Of a stretch of 64,000 bases of DNA, positions 33,837 through 42,129 are shown piece by piece. The stretch lies in the NCBI GenBank assembly GCA_963724535.1, contig CAVRVD010000026.1, positions 1-64,000 of the forward strand. The letters run 5' to 3'. Each line of letters begins with the position of its first letter. The stretch's first letter is position 1. Origin of the DNA: JADJPO01 sp963724535 (GTDB taxonomy: Bacteria > Actinomycetota > Actinomycetes > Actinomycetales > Kineosporiaceae). The position numbers and the translations under genes were made by a program. Below the pieces are notes generated by a model. That model was given only the letters and a program-made list of their open reading frames with translations, did not search any database and had not been told where the DNA came from.

Positions 33837-35252
33837 ATGCTCGCCATGGCAGAGATCTCGGCGCCGATGGCACTGGACAAGCTCAAGCACGCCATCAAGG
33901 CCGGTCAGGTGGACACCGTCTTGGTGGTGTTCACCGACATGCAGGGCCGGCTGCAGGGCAAGCGGGTGCACGGGCGCTACTTCGCCGACGAGGTGCTGGC
34001 GCACGGCACGGAGGCCTGCAACTACCTGCTCGCCGTCGACGTCGACATGAACACCGTCGGCGGGTACGCGATCTCCAGCTGGGAGAAGGGCTACGGCGAC
34101 TTCGTGCTGCGCCCGGACCTGGCCACGCTGCGGGCGGCGAGCTGGCACCCGTCCACGGCGATGGTCCAGTGCGACCTGCTCTGGCTGGACGGCAAGCCCG
34201 TCCGGCAGTCGCCGCGGCAGATCCTGATGGCGCAGGCCGAACGCGCCGCTGACATGGGCTACGTCGCCTATGCCGGCACCGAGCTCGAGTTCATCGTCTT
34301 CGACGACACCTACGAGCAGGCCTGGGACGCCGGCTACCGGGGTCTGACCCCGGCCAACCGCTACAACGTCGACTACTCGATCTTGGGCACCGGCCGGGTG
34401 GAGCCGCTGTTGCGTGACATCCGTAACCACATGGACCGGGCCGGCCTGGTCGTGGAGTCGGCGAAGGGCGAGTGCAACGACGGCCAGCACGAGATCGCGA
34501 TCAAGTACGCCGACGTGGTGACCACCGCCGACCAGCACGTCGTCTACAAGACCGCCGCCAAGGAGATCGCCGCCCGGAACGGCAAGGCCCTCACCTTCAT
34601 GGCCAAGTACGACCAGCGGGAGGGTAACTCCTGCCACATCCACATGAGCCTGCGCGGGGTGAGCGGGGACGCCGTGTTCGCCGGGTCGGCCGGGTCGGCC
34701 GGGTCCGCCGCGGCTCAGCAGGAGAGCGGGGCCGGTCCGGGCCGCAGCCGCGTCTTCGCCTCGTTCGTCGCCGGGGTGCTCGCCACGATGCGCGACTTCA
34801 CCCTGCTGTATGCGCCGAACATCAACTCCTACAAGCGGTTCCAGCCGGAGTCGTTCGCTCCGACCGCGATCGCCTGGGGGGAGGACAACCGGACCTGCGC
34901 GCTCCGCGTGGTCGGCAAGGGTGCCGGGTTGCGGGTGGAGAACCGGGTACCCGGCGCGGACGTCAACCCCTACCTGGCCCTGGCCGGGATGCTGGCCGGA
35001 GGGCTGTGGGGGATCGATATGGAGCTGCCGCTGGAGCCGGCCCTGGTCGGCAACGCCTACGCGGCCGGCCGAGCCCGCGTGCCCACGACGCTGCGTGAGG
35101 CCCGCGAAGCCTTCGCCAACTCGGTACTGGCCCGTAACGCCTTGGGCGATGACGTGGTAGACCACTACGTCAACGCCGCGGACGTCGAGCTGGCGGCCTT
35201 CGAGTCCGCGGTCACCGACTGGGAGCGAGTGCGATGTTTCGAGCGGATGTGA
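33837..35252 (+). CDS. Glutamine-synthetase-like gamma-glutamyl ligase (PuuA/GlnA3-GlnA4 type)
   Basis: 471 residues with the GS fold: N-terminal beta-grasp (VLVVFTDMQGRLQGKRV), metal-binding GTELEFIVF (~143-151), KGECNDGQHEIAIKYAD (~209-225), HIHMSLRG and the C-terminal RVENRVPGADVNPYLALAGM. Neighbours show it is not a housekeeping GS: an aldehyde dehydrogenase and gamma-glutamyl hydrolase follow, as in the Puu pathway, so it probably glutamylates a polyamine or amino alcohol. A Gly/Ala/Ser insert (~285-300) arises from a 9-base tandem repeat. ATG at 33837 or 33846. Confidence 0.88.
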   Translation: MLAMAEISAPMALDKLKHAIKAGQVDTVLVVFTDMQGRLQGKRVHGRYFADEVLAHGTEACNYLLAVDVDMNTVGGYAISSWEKGYGDFVLRPDLATLRAASWHPSTAMVQCDLLWLDGKPVRQSPRQILMAQAERAADMGYVAYAGTELEFIVFDDTYEQAWDAGYRGLTPANRYNVDYSILGTGRVEPLLRDIRNHMDRAGLVVESAKGECNDGQHEIAIKYADVVTTADQHVVYKTAAKEIAARNGKALTFMAKYDQREGNSCHIHMSLRGVSGDAVFAGSAGSAGSAAAQQESGAGPGRSRVFASFVAGVLATMRDFTLLYAPNINSYKRFQPESFAPTAIAWGEDNRTCALRVVGKGAGLRVENRVPGADVNPYLALAGMLAGGLWGIDMELPLEPALVGNAYAAGRARVPTTLREAREAFANSVLARNALGDDVVDHYVNAADVELAAFESAVTDWERVRCFERM

Positions 35253-35271
35253 TCGTGGTGGGCGGCGTCCG

Positions 35272-36642
35272 ATGACCACGTACCAGGTCATCGACCCGGC
35301 GACCGAGCATGTGGTCGCCGAGATCGAGCAGACCGACGTCGCGGCCACCGACGCCGCGATCGAGCGGGCGCATGCGGCTTGGCCGGCCTGGCGGGCCGTC
35401 GGCCCGGCCGACCGCGCTCGGCTGCTGCGCGCCTTCGCCGAGGCCGTCGACACCCATGTCGAGGAGCTGGCCGCCCTGGAGGTGCATGGGGCCGGGCACA
35501 CCATCGGCAACGCCCGCTGGGAGGCCGGCAACGTCCGGGACGTCCTGCACTACTACGCCGCCGCCCCGGAACGCCTGGTCGGCCGACAGATCCCGGTGGC
35601 CGGCGGTATCGACCTCACCTTCGCCGAACCGGTCGGAGTGGTGGGGGTGATCGTGCCCTGGAACTTCCCGATGCCGATCGCCGGTTGGGGGTTCGCCCCG
35701 GCCCTGGCCGCGGGCTGCCCGGTGGTGCTCAAGCCGGCCGAGCTCACCCCGCTGACCGCGATCCGGCTCGGGGAGCTGGCCCGCGAGGCTGGCATCCCGC
35801 CGGAGGTGTTCCAGGTGCTGCCCGGCAAGGGCAGCGTGGTAGGCCAGCGCCTCGTCGAGCACCCGCTGGTCCGCAAGATCGTGTTCACCGGGTCGACCGC
35901 GGTGGGCACGCGGATCGCGGCGCGGGCGATGACCCAGGTCAAGCGGGTCACCCTGGAGCTGGGCGGCAAGAGTGCCAACATCGTCTTCGCCGACGCCGAC
36001 CTTGACAAGGCCGCGGCCACCGCGCCGTACGGAGTGTTCGACAACGCCGGGCAGGACTGCTGCGCACGGTCCCGGATCCTGATCCAGAGCAGTGTGTACT
36101 CCCGGTTCCTGGAGCTGCTCGAGCGGGCGGTGAAGGGTGTGAAGGTGTGCGCCCCCGACGCCGAGGACGCCGAGATGGGGCCGCTCATCTCGGCCGGCCA
36201 GCGCACCGTCGTCCGCTCCTTCGTCGAGGACGCCGAGGACGATGTCGACGTCGCCTTCCGGGGTGAGGCGCCGTCCGGGCCGGGGTTCTGGTACCCGCCG
36301 ACCGTCGTCCTGCCCCGCTCGGCCGGCGACCGGGTGTGGCGCGAGGAGGTGTTTGGTCCGGTGGTGGCGGTACTGCCCTTCGAGGACGAGGCCGAGGCGA
36401 TCGCGATGGCCAACGACACCGAGTACGGCCTGTCCGGCTCGATCTGGACCCGGGACGTCGGCCGGGCGTTGCGGGTGGTCCGCGGGGTGGACTCGGGGAA
36501 CCTGTCGGTGAACTCGCACTCCTCGGTGCGGTACGCCACGCCGTTCGGTGGCTTCAAGCAGTCGGGCCTGGGTCGTGAGCTCGGCCCCGATGCGCTGGCG
36601 GCGTTCACCGAGGTGAAGAACGTCTTCATCGCCACCGACTGA
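35272..36642 (+). CDS. NAD(P)-dependent aldehyde dehydrogenase, PuuC-like role
   Basis: 456 residues. Catalytic Cys is one of the pair at 263-264 (GQDCCARSR), the general base Glu is at 229 (TLELGGKSAN), and the N-terminal PWNFPMPI and cofactor-binding FTGSTAVG segments are present. In the Puu pathway this enzyme oxidises gamma-glutamyl-gamma-aminobutyraldehyde. It follows the ligase by 19 bases and is followed by an SDR. Length is a little short of the ~490 typical, with normal core motifs. Confidence 0.88.
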   Translation: MTTYQVIDPATEHVVAEIEQTDVAATDAAIERAHAAWPAWRAVGPADRARLLRAFAEAVDTHVEELAALEVHGAGHTIGNARWEAGNVRDVLHYYAAAPERLVGRQIPVAGGIDLTFAEPVGVVGVIVPWNFPMPIAGWGFAPALAAGCPVVLKPAELTPLTAIRLGELAREAGIPPEVFQVLPGKGSVVGQRLVEHPLVRKIVFTGSTAVGTRIAARAMTQVKRVTLELGGKSANIVFADADLDKAAATAPYGVFDNAGQDCCARSRILIQSSVYSRFLELLERAVKGVKVCAPDAEDAEMGPLISAGQRTVVRSFVEDAEDDVDVAFRGEAPSGPGFWYPPTVVLPRSAGDRVWREEVFGPVVAVLPFEDEAEAIAMANDTEYGLSGSIWTRDVGRALRVVRGVDSGNLSVNSHSSVRYATPFGGFKQSGLGRELGPDALAAFTEVKNVFIATD

Positions 36643-36701
36643 CGGGCCGATGCCCGATCGGTGCGGGTCTTGAGTATATCTGTTGGGAGAGTGGGAGTCC
36701 G

Positions 36702-37466
36702 GTGAACCGCTTCGAGAACCAGGTCGCCGTCATCACCGGCGCCGCGAGCGGCATCGGCGCTGCCAGCGCGCGCCGGCTGGCTTCCGAGGGGGCGACTGTT
36801 GTCGTCGCCGACGTGAACCCCGAGGCCGGCGAGGCACTGGCCGCCGAGCTGAACGGCATGTTCCTCAAGGTCGACGTGACCAGCCGCGAGGACAACGGGC
36901 GGATGTACGCCGAGACCGTGAAGGCCTACGGCCAGGTCGACGTCGCCTTTCACAACGCCGGCATCTCCCCGCCGGAGGACGACTCGATCCTGACCACCCC
37001 CCTGGAGGCCTGGCGTCGGGTGCAGGAGGTCAACCTGACCTCGGTCTACTTGGGCTGTCAGGCCGTGCTGCCGTACATGCTCGAGCGCAAGAAGGGCTCG
37101 ATCATCAACACGGCCTCGTTCGTCGCCACGCTCGCCGCTGCCACCTCGCAGATCAGCTACACCGCGAGCAAGGGCGGCGTGCTGGCGATGACCCGAGAGC
37201 TCGGGGTGCAGTTCGCGCGGCAGGGCGTGCGGGTCAATGCGCTGTCGCCCGGCCCGGTGGCCACGCCGCTGCTGATGGAGCTGTTCGCCAAGGACCCCGA
37301 GCGGGCCGGGCGCCGGTTGGTACACGTGCCGATGGGCCGGTTCGGCCGGCCTGAGGAGATGGCGGCCGCGGTCGCGTTCCTGGCCAGTGACGACGCCTCG
37401 TTCGTCACGGCGAGCAACTTCCTTGTGGACGGCGGGATCACCGGTGCGTACGTGACGCCGCTGTGA
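36702..37466 (+). CDS. Short-chain dehydrogenase/reductase
   Basis: 254 residues, classical SDR: TGAASGIGAASA (cofactor-binding TGxxxGIG, residues 11-22), HNAGISPPEDD (NAG motif), the catalytic YTASKGG (YxxxK) with the Ser just upstream (ATSQISYT), and the C-terminal NFLVDGGITGAY. It overlaps the hydrolase gene (GTGA). In the Puu scheme an oxidase (PuuB) is expected here; an SDR in its place suggests an alcohol substrate such as a gamma-glutamylated amino alcohol. GTG at 36702 has GGAG upstream. Confidence 0.88.
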   Translation: MNRFENQVAVITGAASGIGAASARRLASEGATVVVADVNPEAGEALAAELNGMFLKVDVTSREDNGRMYAETVKAYGQVDVAFHNAGISPPEDDSILTTPLEAWRRVQEVNLTSVYLGCQAVLPYMLERKKGSIINTASFVATLAAATSQISYTASKGGVLAMTRELGVQFARQGVRVNALSPGPVATPLLMELFAKDPERAGRRLVHVPMGRFGRPEEMAAAVAFLASDDASFVTASNFLVDGGITGAYVTPL

Positions 37467-38236
37467 CCGGTGCCAGGGCCGGCGGTGACCGGGCGGGCGG
37501 GGTCGGGCACGGGGCGCCACGGCGCCCGGTGATCGGGTTGACCGCCTACTCGGTGCCCGCTTCCTGGGGTGCGTGGAACGTGGAGACCGTTCTGCTGGCG
37601 CGCAACTACGTCGACTCGGTGGTCGTCGCCGGTGGGGTGCCGGTGCTGCTGCCACCCCTGCCGGGCGTGATCGAGGGCGTGCTCGATCGGCTGGACGGGC
37701 TGCTCCTGGCGGGGGGCCCGGACGTCGACCCCACCCGCTACGGCCAGGAGCCGGGGCCGAACACCCAACCGGCCCAGCCGAACCGGGACGGCGCGGAGCT
37801 GGCGCTGCTGGACGGCGCGGTCGGGCGGGGGCTGCCGCTGCTGGCGGTGTGCCGCGGCATGCAGCTGCTCAACGTCGCCCGCGGTGGGACGCTGCACCAG
37901 CACCTGCCGGACGTGCCGGGGATGCCGCACGACCACGACGGGTCGCCCCAGCCGGGGGTCTTCGGGCGGCATCCGGTGCGGGTGGCGCAGGGGTCGCTGC
38001 TGGCGACGGCGCTGGGACGGACCGAGGTGGACGGTGTGCCGGCCTACCACCATCAGGGCATCGACAGGCTCGGCACCGGTCTGGTCGAGACCGCATGGGC
38101 GGACGACGGTCTCGTCGAGGCCGTCGAGGACCCATCGCTGCCGTTCTGCCTCGGGGTGCAGTGGCACCCGGAGGCGGGAGCGGACGGCTCGCTGTTCCAG
38201 GCTCTGGTCGGCGCGGCCGGTGACGGACTGCCCTGA
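37463..38236 (+). CDS. Gamma-glutamyl hydrolase, PuuD-like class I glutamine amidotransferase
   Basis: 257 residues of the peptidase C26 family. Nucleophile Cys130 in AVCRGMQLLNV; His in GVQWHPEAG near residue 234 and the following Glu complete the triad. The start shows VIGLTAYSVPASW, and GGPDVDPTRYGQEP is family-typical. It removes the glutamyl group at the end of the pathway. Start GTG overlaps the SDR stop, so the four genes 33837-38236 form one operon. Confidence 0.88.
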   Translation: MTGARAGGDRAGGVGHGAPRRPVIGLTAYSVPASWGAWNVETVLLARNYVDSVVVAGGVPVLLPPLPGVIEGVLDRLDGLLLAGGPDVDPTRYGQEPGPNTQPAQPNRDGAELALLDGAVGRGLPLLAVCRGMQLLNVARGGTLHQHLPDVPGMPHDHDGSPQPGVFGRHPVRVAQGSLLATALGRTEVDGVPAYHHQGIDRLGTGLVETAWADDGLVEAVEDPSLPFCLGVQWHPEAGADGSLFQALVGAAGDGLP

Positions 38237-38248
38237 GCCGGCCCCACG

Positions 38249-39058
38249 TCAGCGCTCCGGTCGCCGAATGGGCCGTGCGCCCCGGTCGGCGAATCCGGGC
38301 GGGCCTGCCGTCGCGCCGTCCAGCGGTACGGTCACCCAGGGCAGCAGCAGCTGGGTGAGCGGCCCGATCGAGACGGCGTAGAGCAGCGTGCCGATCCCGG
38401 GCACCCCGCCGAGTGCCCAGCCGAGTCCGACCGCGGTGAGCTCGATCGTCGTCCGCACCAGCCGGATGGAGCGCCCGGTCCGCCGGGACAGGCCCGTCAT
38501 CAGCCCGTCGCGTGGGCCGGGTCCGAGCTGTGCGCCGATGTACAGCGCGCTGGCCACGCCGTTGAGGCCGATGCCGCCGGCCATCAGGGCGACCCGGCCC
38601 GGCCGCCCGTCCGGCGCCACGAGCACCGCCAGGGTGGCGTCGGTGGCCAGGCCGATCAGGACGGCGTTGAGCACCGTGCCGAGTCCGGGCATCTGCCGCA
38701 GCGGGATCCAGAGCAGCAGGACGACGACCGAGGTCGCGATCACCATCTGGCCGAAGCTCAGCGGCAGGTGCGACGCCAGTCCGAAATGCAATACGTCCCA
38801 CGGCATCTGGCCCAGCAGGCCCCGGATCATCATCGCCATCGACACACCGAAGAGGCCGAGCCCGACGACGAGCTGGACCACGCGTCGAAAGAGCCGGGGC
38901 GCCCTCAGCTGGTCCACCGGAGTGAGGTTGGCCAGCGGTACCCGTCCCGGTCGGCTCGGGCGGGCCGGGTCGGTGCTCGGTGCGGTTCTCGAATGGGCGG
39001 GCGACGGGCTGAACCCGCACGCCGGCGAGTCGGATGGATCTGGTGAGCGGTACATCAT
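38249..39058 (-). CDS. YczE/YitT-like membrane protein
   Basis: 269 residues with a ~50-residue hydrophilic start and about five to six membrane segments (VVQLVVGLGLFGVSMAMMI; FGQMVIATSVVVLLLWIPL; IGIGPLTQLLLPWV end region). The G-Q/R-L-G-P-G-PRDGLM segment (ALYIGAQLGPGPRDGLMTG) is characteristic of YczE proteins, which are known to pair with MocR regulators. Start at 39058 (MM; alternative 39055); a longer frame to 39142 would overlap the divergent MocR gene. The transported ligand is unknown. Confidence 0.8.
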   Translation of the reverse strand: MMYRSPDPSDSPACGFSPSPAHSRTAPSTDPARPSRPGRVPLANLTPVDQLRAPRLFRRVVQLVVGLGLFGVSMAMMIRGLLGQMPWDVLHFGLASHLPLSFGQMVIATSVVVLLLWIPLRQMPGLGTVLNAVLIGLATDATLAVLVAPDGRPGRVALMAGGIGLNGVASALYIGAQLGPGPRDGLMTGLSRRTGRSIRLVRTTIELTAVGLGWALGGVPGIGTLLYAVSIGPLTQLLLPWVTVPLDGATAGPPGFADRGARPIRRPER

Positions 39059-39076
39059 GGGTCCACCATCGACGGG

Positions 39077-39101
39077 ATTGGCCTTGGATGAAATAGCCAA
39101 T
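39077..39101. promoter_or_regulatory. Candidate MocR operator
   Basis: ATTGGC (39077-39082) and GCCAAT (39096-39101) form a perfect inverted repeat with a 13-base spacer in the 61-base gap between the divergent yczE-like and MocR genes, where a shared operator would be expected. Confidence 0.5.
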
Positions 39102-39119
39102 TCTGCGACAGTGGCCTGC

Positions 39120-40565
39120 ATGACTCGGCGGATCAGTCCCACCCGTGTCGCCGTGCTGGTGTCCGGGTTCCACCACGACCCCGCCTACCGAGGGTTGGCC
39201 GACGCGCTGCGCCTGGCCATCGGTGACGGCCGGATCGCCCACGACACCCAGCTGCCGAGCGAGCGTGACCTGACTGCCGTCCTGGGTCTGTCCCGCACCA
39301 CCGTCACCCGCGCCTACGCGGCACTGCGTGACGGCGGCTATGCGATCGCCCGCCAGGGCTCCGGCACGTTCACCCGAATCCCAGGGGGGCCGAACCGGAT
39401 CGTCGACCGGGCGCTGAGCCCCCGGCCCGACGACGACGTGCTGATCGACCTCAACTGTGCGGCGGCGTCCGCCACCCCGGTCCTGGTCCAGGCCTACCAG
39501 GCCGCAGTGGCCGACCTGCCGGCCTACCTGTCCGGCCACGGCTACTACCCCGCCGGGCTACCCACCCTGCAACGTGCCGTGGCGGAGCGCTTCTGCGCAC
39601 GAGGGCTGCCCACCGATGCCGACCAGATCATGATCACACCGGGTGCGCTCGGCGCCTCGGCGATCGCCGCGCACGCCCTGGTCCGCGCCGGAGATCGGGT
39701 CCTGGTGGAGAGCCCGGTCTACCCGAACGCACCGCGCGCCTTCGCGGCCGCCGGCGCCCGCTCGGCCACCCTGCCGGTGGGCGAGGAGGGATGGGACCTG
39801 GACGGACTGGGTGCCACAGTTCGCAGGGCGACCCCGACCCTCGCCTACGTGATTCCCGACTTCCAGAACCCGACCGGCCACCTGCTGGGCGACGCGGGCC
39901 GCGAGCGCCTCAGCGTCACCCTGACCCGAGCCGGCACCACGGTGGTGATCGACGAGGCCCACCAGGAGCTGTCGTTGGACGGCCAGGAGATGCCGGCCCC
40001 GTTGGCGGCGCACGTCGAACGGGCCGGCGGCCTGGCGGTCACGGTGGGGGGTGTCAGCAAGACCGCGTGGGGTGGACTGCGGGTGGGCTGGCTTCGGGCG
40101 CCGCACCACCTCATCGCCTCCCTGACCGAGGCCCGCCTCGCGCTCGACCTGGGCGTGCCGGTGATCGAGCAGCTGGTGGTGGCCGGGCTGTTGACTGGAC
40201 CTGCGGACTGGATCGCCGACCACCGCGAACGGCTGCGCGTCCAGCGCGACGCGCTCACTGAGGCAGTACGAGACCAGCTGCCGCAGTGGCGTTTCCGCAG
40301 ACCGACCGGTGGCCTGTCGCTGTGGTGCGAACTGCCCGAGCCCCGTGCTGCCGAGCTGGCTGCCCGAGCCGAGGAGCGTGGTGTGATCCTGGCTCCTGGG
40401 CCGGTGTTCGCCCCTGAGGGTGGGTTGAACGGCAACCTGCGGATCCCGTACACCCGACCCGTCGACGATCTGCACCAGGCGGTCGCCGCGCTGGCTGACG
40501 CCTGGCAGGCCACCACGGCGACGGGGGACGACCGGCGGCTCCCGTCCCGGCCCATGGTCGCCTGA
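39120..40565 (+). CDS. MocR-family GntR/aminotransferase regulator
   Basis: 481 residues. The N-terminal winged helix is GntR-type (PSERDLTAVLGLSRTTVTRAYAAL, in part, ~residues 42-65); the remainder is a fold-type I aminotransferase with PLP-binding Lys314 (GGVSKTAWGGLRVGW) and NPTGHLLG/DEAH-like elements. MocR proteins sense vitamin B6 or amino acid adducts and control the divergent gene. ATG at 39120 is chosen; an upstream in-frame frame from 38388 overlaps the yczE-like gene. It likely regulates the divergent membrane protein. Confidence 0.9.
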   Translation: MTRRISPTRVAVLVSGFHHDPAYRGLADALRLAIGDGRIAHDTQLPSERDLTAVLGLSRTTVTRAYAALRDGGYAIARQGSGTFTRIPGGPNRIVDRALSPRPDDDVLIDLNCAAASATPVLVQAYQAAVADLPAYLSGHGYYPAGLPTLQRAVAERFCARGLPTDADQIMITPGALGASAIAAHALVRAGDRVLVESPVYPNAPRAFAAAGARSATLPVGEEGWDLDGLGATVRRATPTLAYVIPDFQNPTGHLLGDAGRERLSVTLTRAGTTVVIDEAHQELSLDGQEMPAPLAAHVERAGGLAVTVGGVSKTAWGGLRVGWLRAPHHLIASLTEARLALDLGVPVIEQLVVAGLLTGPADWIADHRERLRVQRDALTEAVRDQLPQWRFRRPTGGLSLWCELPEPRAAELAARAEERGVILAPGPVFAPEGGLNGNLRIPYTRPVDDLHQAVAALADAWQATTATGDDRRLPSRPMVA

Positions 40566-40582
40566 CCGGCGCGGGGTTCGCG

Positions 40583-41651
40583 ATGGAGTCCATGACCGGC
40601 GGCGCTGGGCCGTTGCCGCCCTACGCCGACCTGGCCGAGCCCGAGCAGGTCGCGCTGCTGCGCCGCGTTGCACGGGAGGCCGTGCGCGTCTTCGGGCTGG
40701 TCGACCGCCGAGATCGAGCTCGTCGCTCACGCCTACAACACCACGTTCGCCGTCCAGACCACCGACGGGCAGCGATACGCGCTGCGGGTCGGGACCAGCT
40801 CGCAGAGCAGCGAACAGCACGTGGTGGCCCAGCAGGCATGGCAGCTGGCCCTCGCCGAGCAGACCGAGGTCGGTGTCCCGGTGCCGCTACGCACCCCGGC
40901 CGGGGCCTGGTGCACCGAGGTCGACTGTCCCGGGTTCGACCGGTCGTTGCTGGTCACCGCGGCGTCCTGGCTGGACGGTCCGGACGTCGGCGAGCTCGAC
41001 GTGCCCGCCGCCGGGGCGCTGGGGCGCACCATGGCCCTGCTGCACGGGCAGGCCGAGCACTGGCCGTTGCCATCGGGTGGGGCGATGCCGGCCCTCACCA
41101 CCCCGCTGTTCGGGGACGTCGACCTGCTGGAGGCCCCCGCCGGGCTCACGGCTGACCAGCGCGAGACGCTGGCCGCCGCCCGGGCCGAGACCGACCGGGC
41201 CTTCGCCGTCCTGCATGCTGACAGCCCGCTGCGCCCGATCCACGCCGACCTGCACGGCGACAACCTCAAGTGGTGCGCTGGGCGGCTCGTGGTCTTCGAC
41301 TTCGACGACTGCGGACTCGGGCTGCCGGCCGTGGACCTGGCCGTCACCACCTTCTACCTGCGCGAGGACGACCCGACTCCCGAGGAGGCGTTCCGGGTGG
41401 CCTACGGCGCCGAGGCACTCTGGCCCGACATCGCGCCCGCCGACTTCGAGGCGTTGGTGGCCGCCCGGCAGCTGCTGCTGGCCAACAGCCTGTTGGCGAG
41501 CAGCCACGCGCAGTGGCGCGGTCAGGCGGCCGAGTACCTGCATCTGGCGGTGGCCCGGCTGCGGCACTGGTTGGTCACCGGCAGGTTCACCCGGGCCGTC
41601 CTGGCAGCTGACGGCGGCAGCGGGCCGGGGTCGCCCCAGTCTGAGGGGTGA
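40583..41651 (+). pseudogene. Frameshifted aminoglycoside-phosphotransferase-family gene
   Basis: The N-terminal part (MTGGAGPLPPYADLAEP, from ATG 40583 or 40592) is in one frame up to FGLVD, while the rest, beginning AEIELVAHAYNTTF, is in the next frame. Skipping one C near 40706 restores a continuous ~345-residue protein. The kinase part is otherwise good: ALRVGTSS (ATP lobe), HADLHGDNLKW (catalytic loop, HxDxxxxN) and FDFDDCGLGLP (metal Asp). Either this is a recent single-base insertion, an assembly error, or rare recoding. An internal start at 40668 would give a 327-residue N-truncated protein. Confidence 0.75.
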
Positions 41652-41714
41652 ACCGGGTTCGGTCCGCGCGGCGGTCGCTCGCACCTGCGGCGCCCGCGGT
41701 CCACACTGGCCGGC

Positions 41715-42053
41715 ATGTCCGAGCCGCCGGCGACCGAGGGAGCGACCAGCCAGGAGCTGGTGGCTCATGCGGACCGGCTCGCCGACCGGCTGCGGGTGGT
41801 CGGACCCCGGCTCGCCGCCCGCGACGGCGCGCAGGCAGCGGCGATGCTGGACGACGTCCGAGGTGTGCTGCAGGCTCTCGCCGACCTGGGGGCGGACGCT
41901 GAGGGTCGCCCGCGCCGTCCGGTACCGGTGCTGGCCGCGCCCGCGCTCGGTGACCAGGTGCTGGTCCTGGCCCATGACGTCGCCGCGGCCGGTGACCCGG
42001 CGGCCAGGACCGATGCGGTGCAGTTGATCCGCGATCTCGCCCGGCGGGTCTGA
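41715..42053 (+). CDS. Hypothetical small helical protein
   Basis: 112 residues, almost wholly alpha-helical by composition (ELVAHADRLADRLRVVGPRLAARDGAQ; QAAAMLDDVRGVLQALADLG), with a short Pro-rich middle and a C-terminal helix (DAVQLIRDLARRV). No signal peptide, membrane segment or recognised family. A CACACT hexamer lies seven bases before the ATG, consistent with a leaderless start. Confidence 0.5.
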   Translation: MSEPPATEGATSQELVAHADRLADRLRVVGPRLAARDGAQAAAMLDDVRGVLQALADLGADAEGRPRRPVPVLAAPALGDQVLVLAHDVAAAGDPAARTDAVQLIRDLARRV

Positions 42054-42129
42054 GCCCTTCCGGGGCGCGGCTGCTGCGCCTAGATTCGGCCGAAGAACAG
42101 GGCAGTCGAGGGCAGGGGTAGGTCCGACC

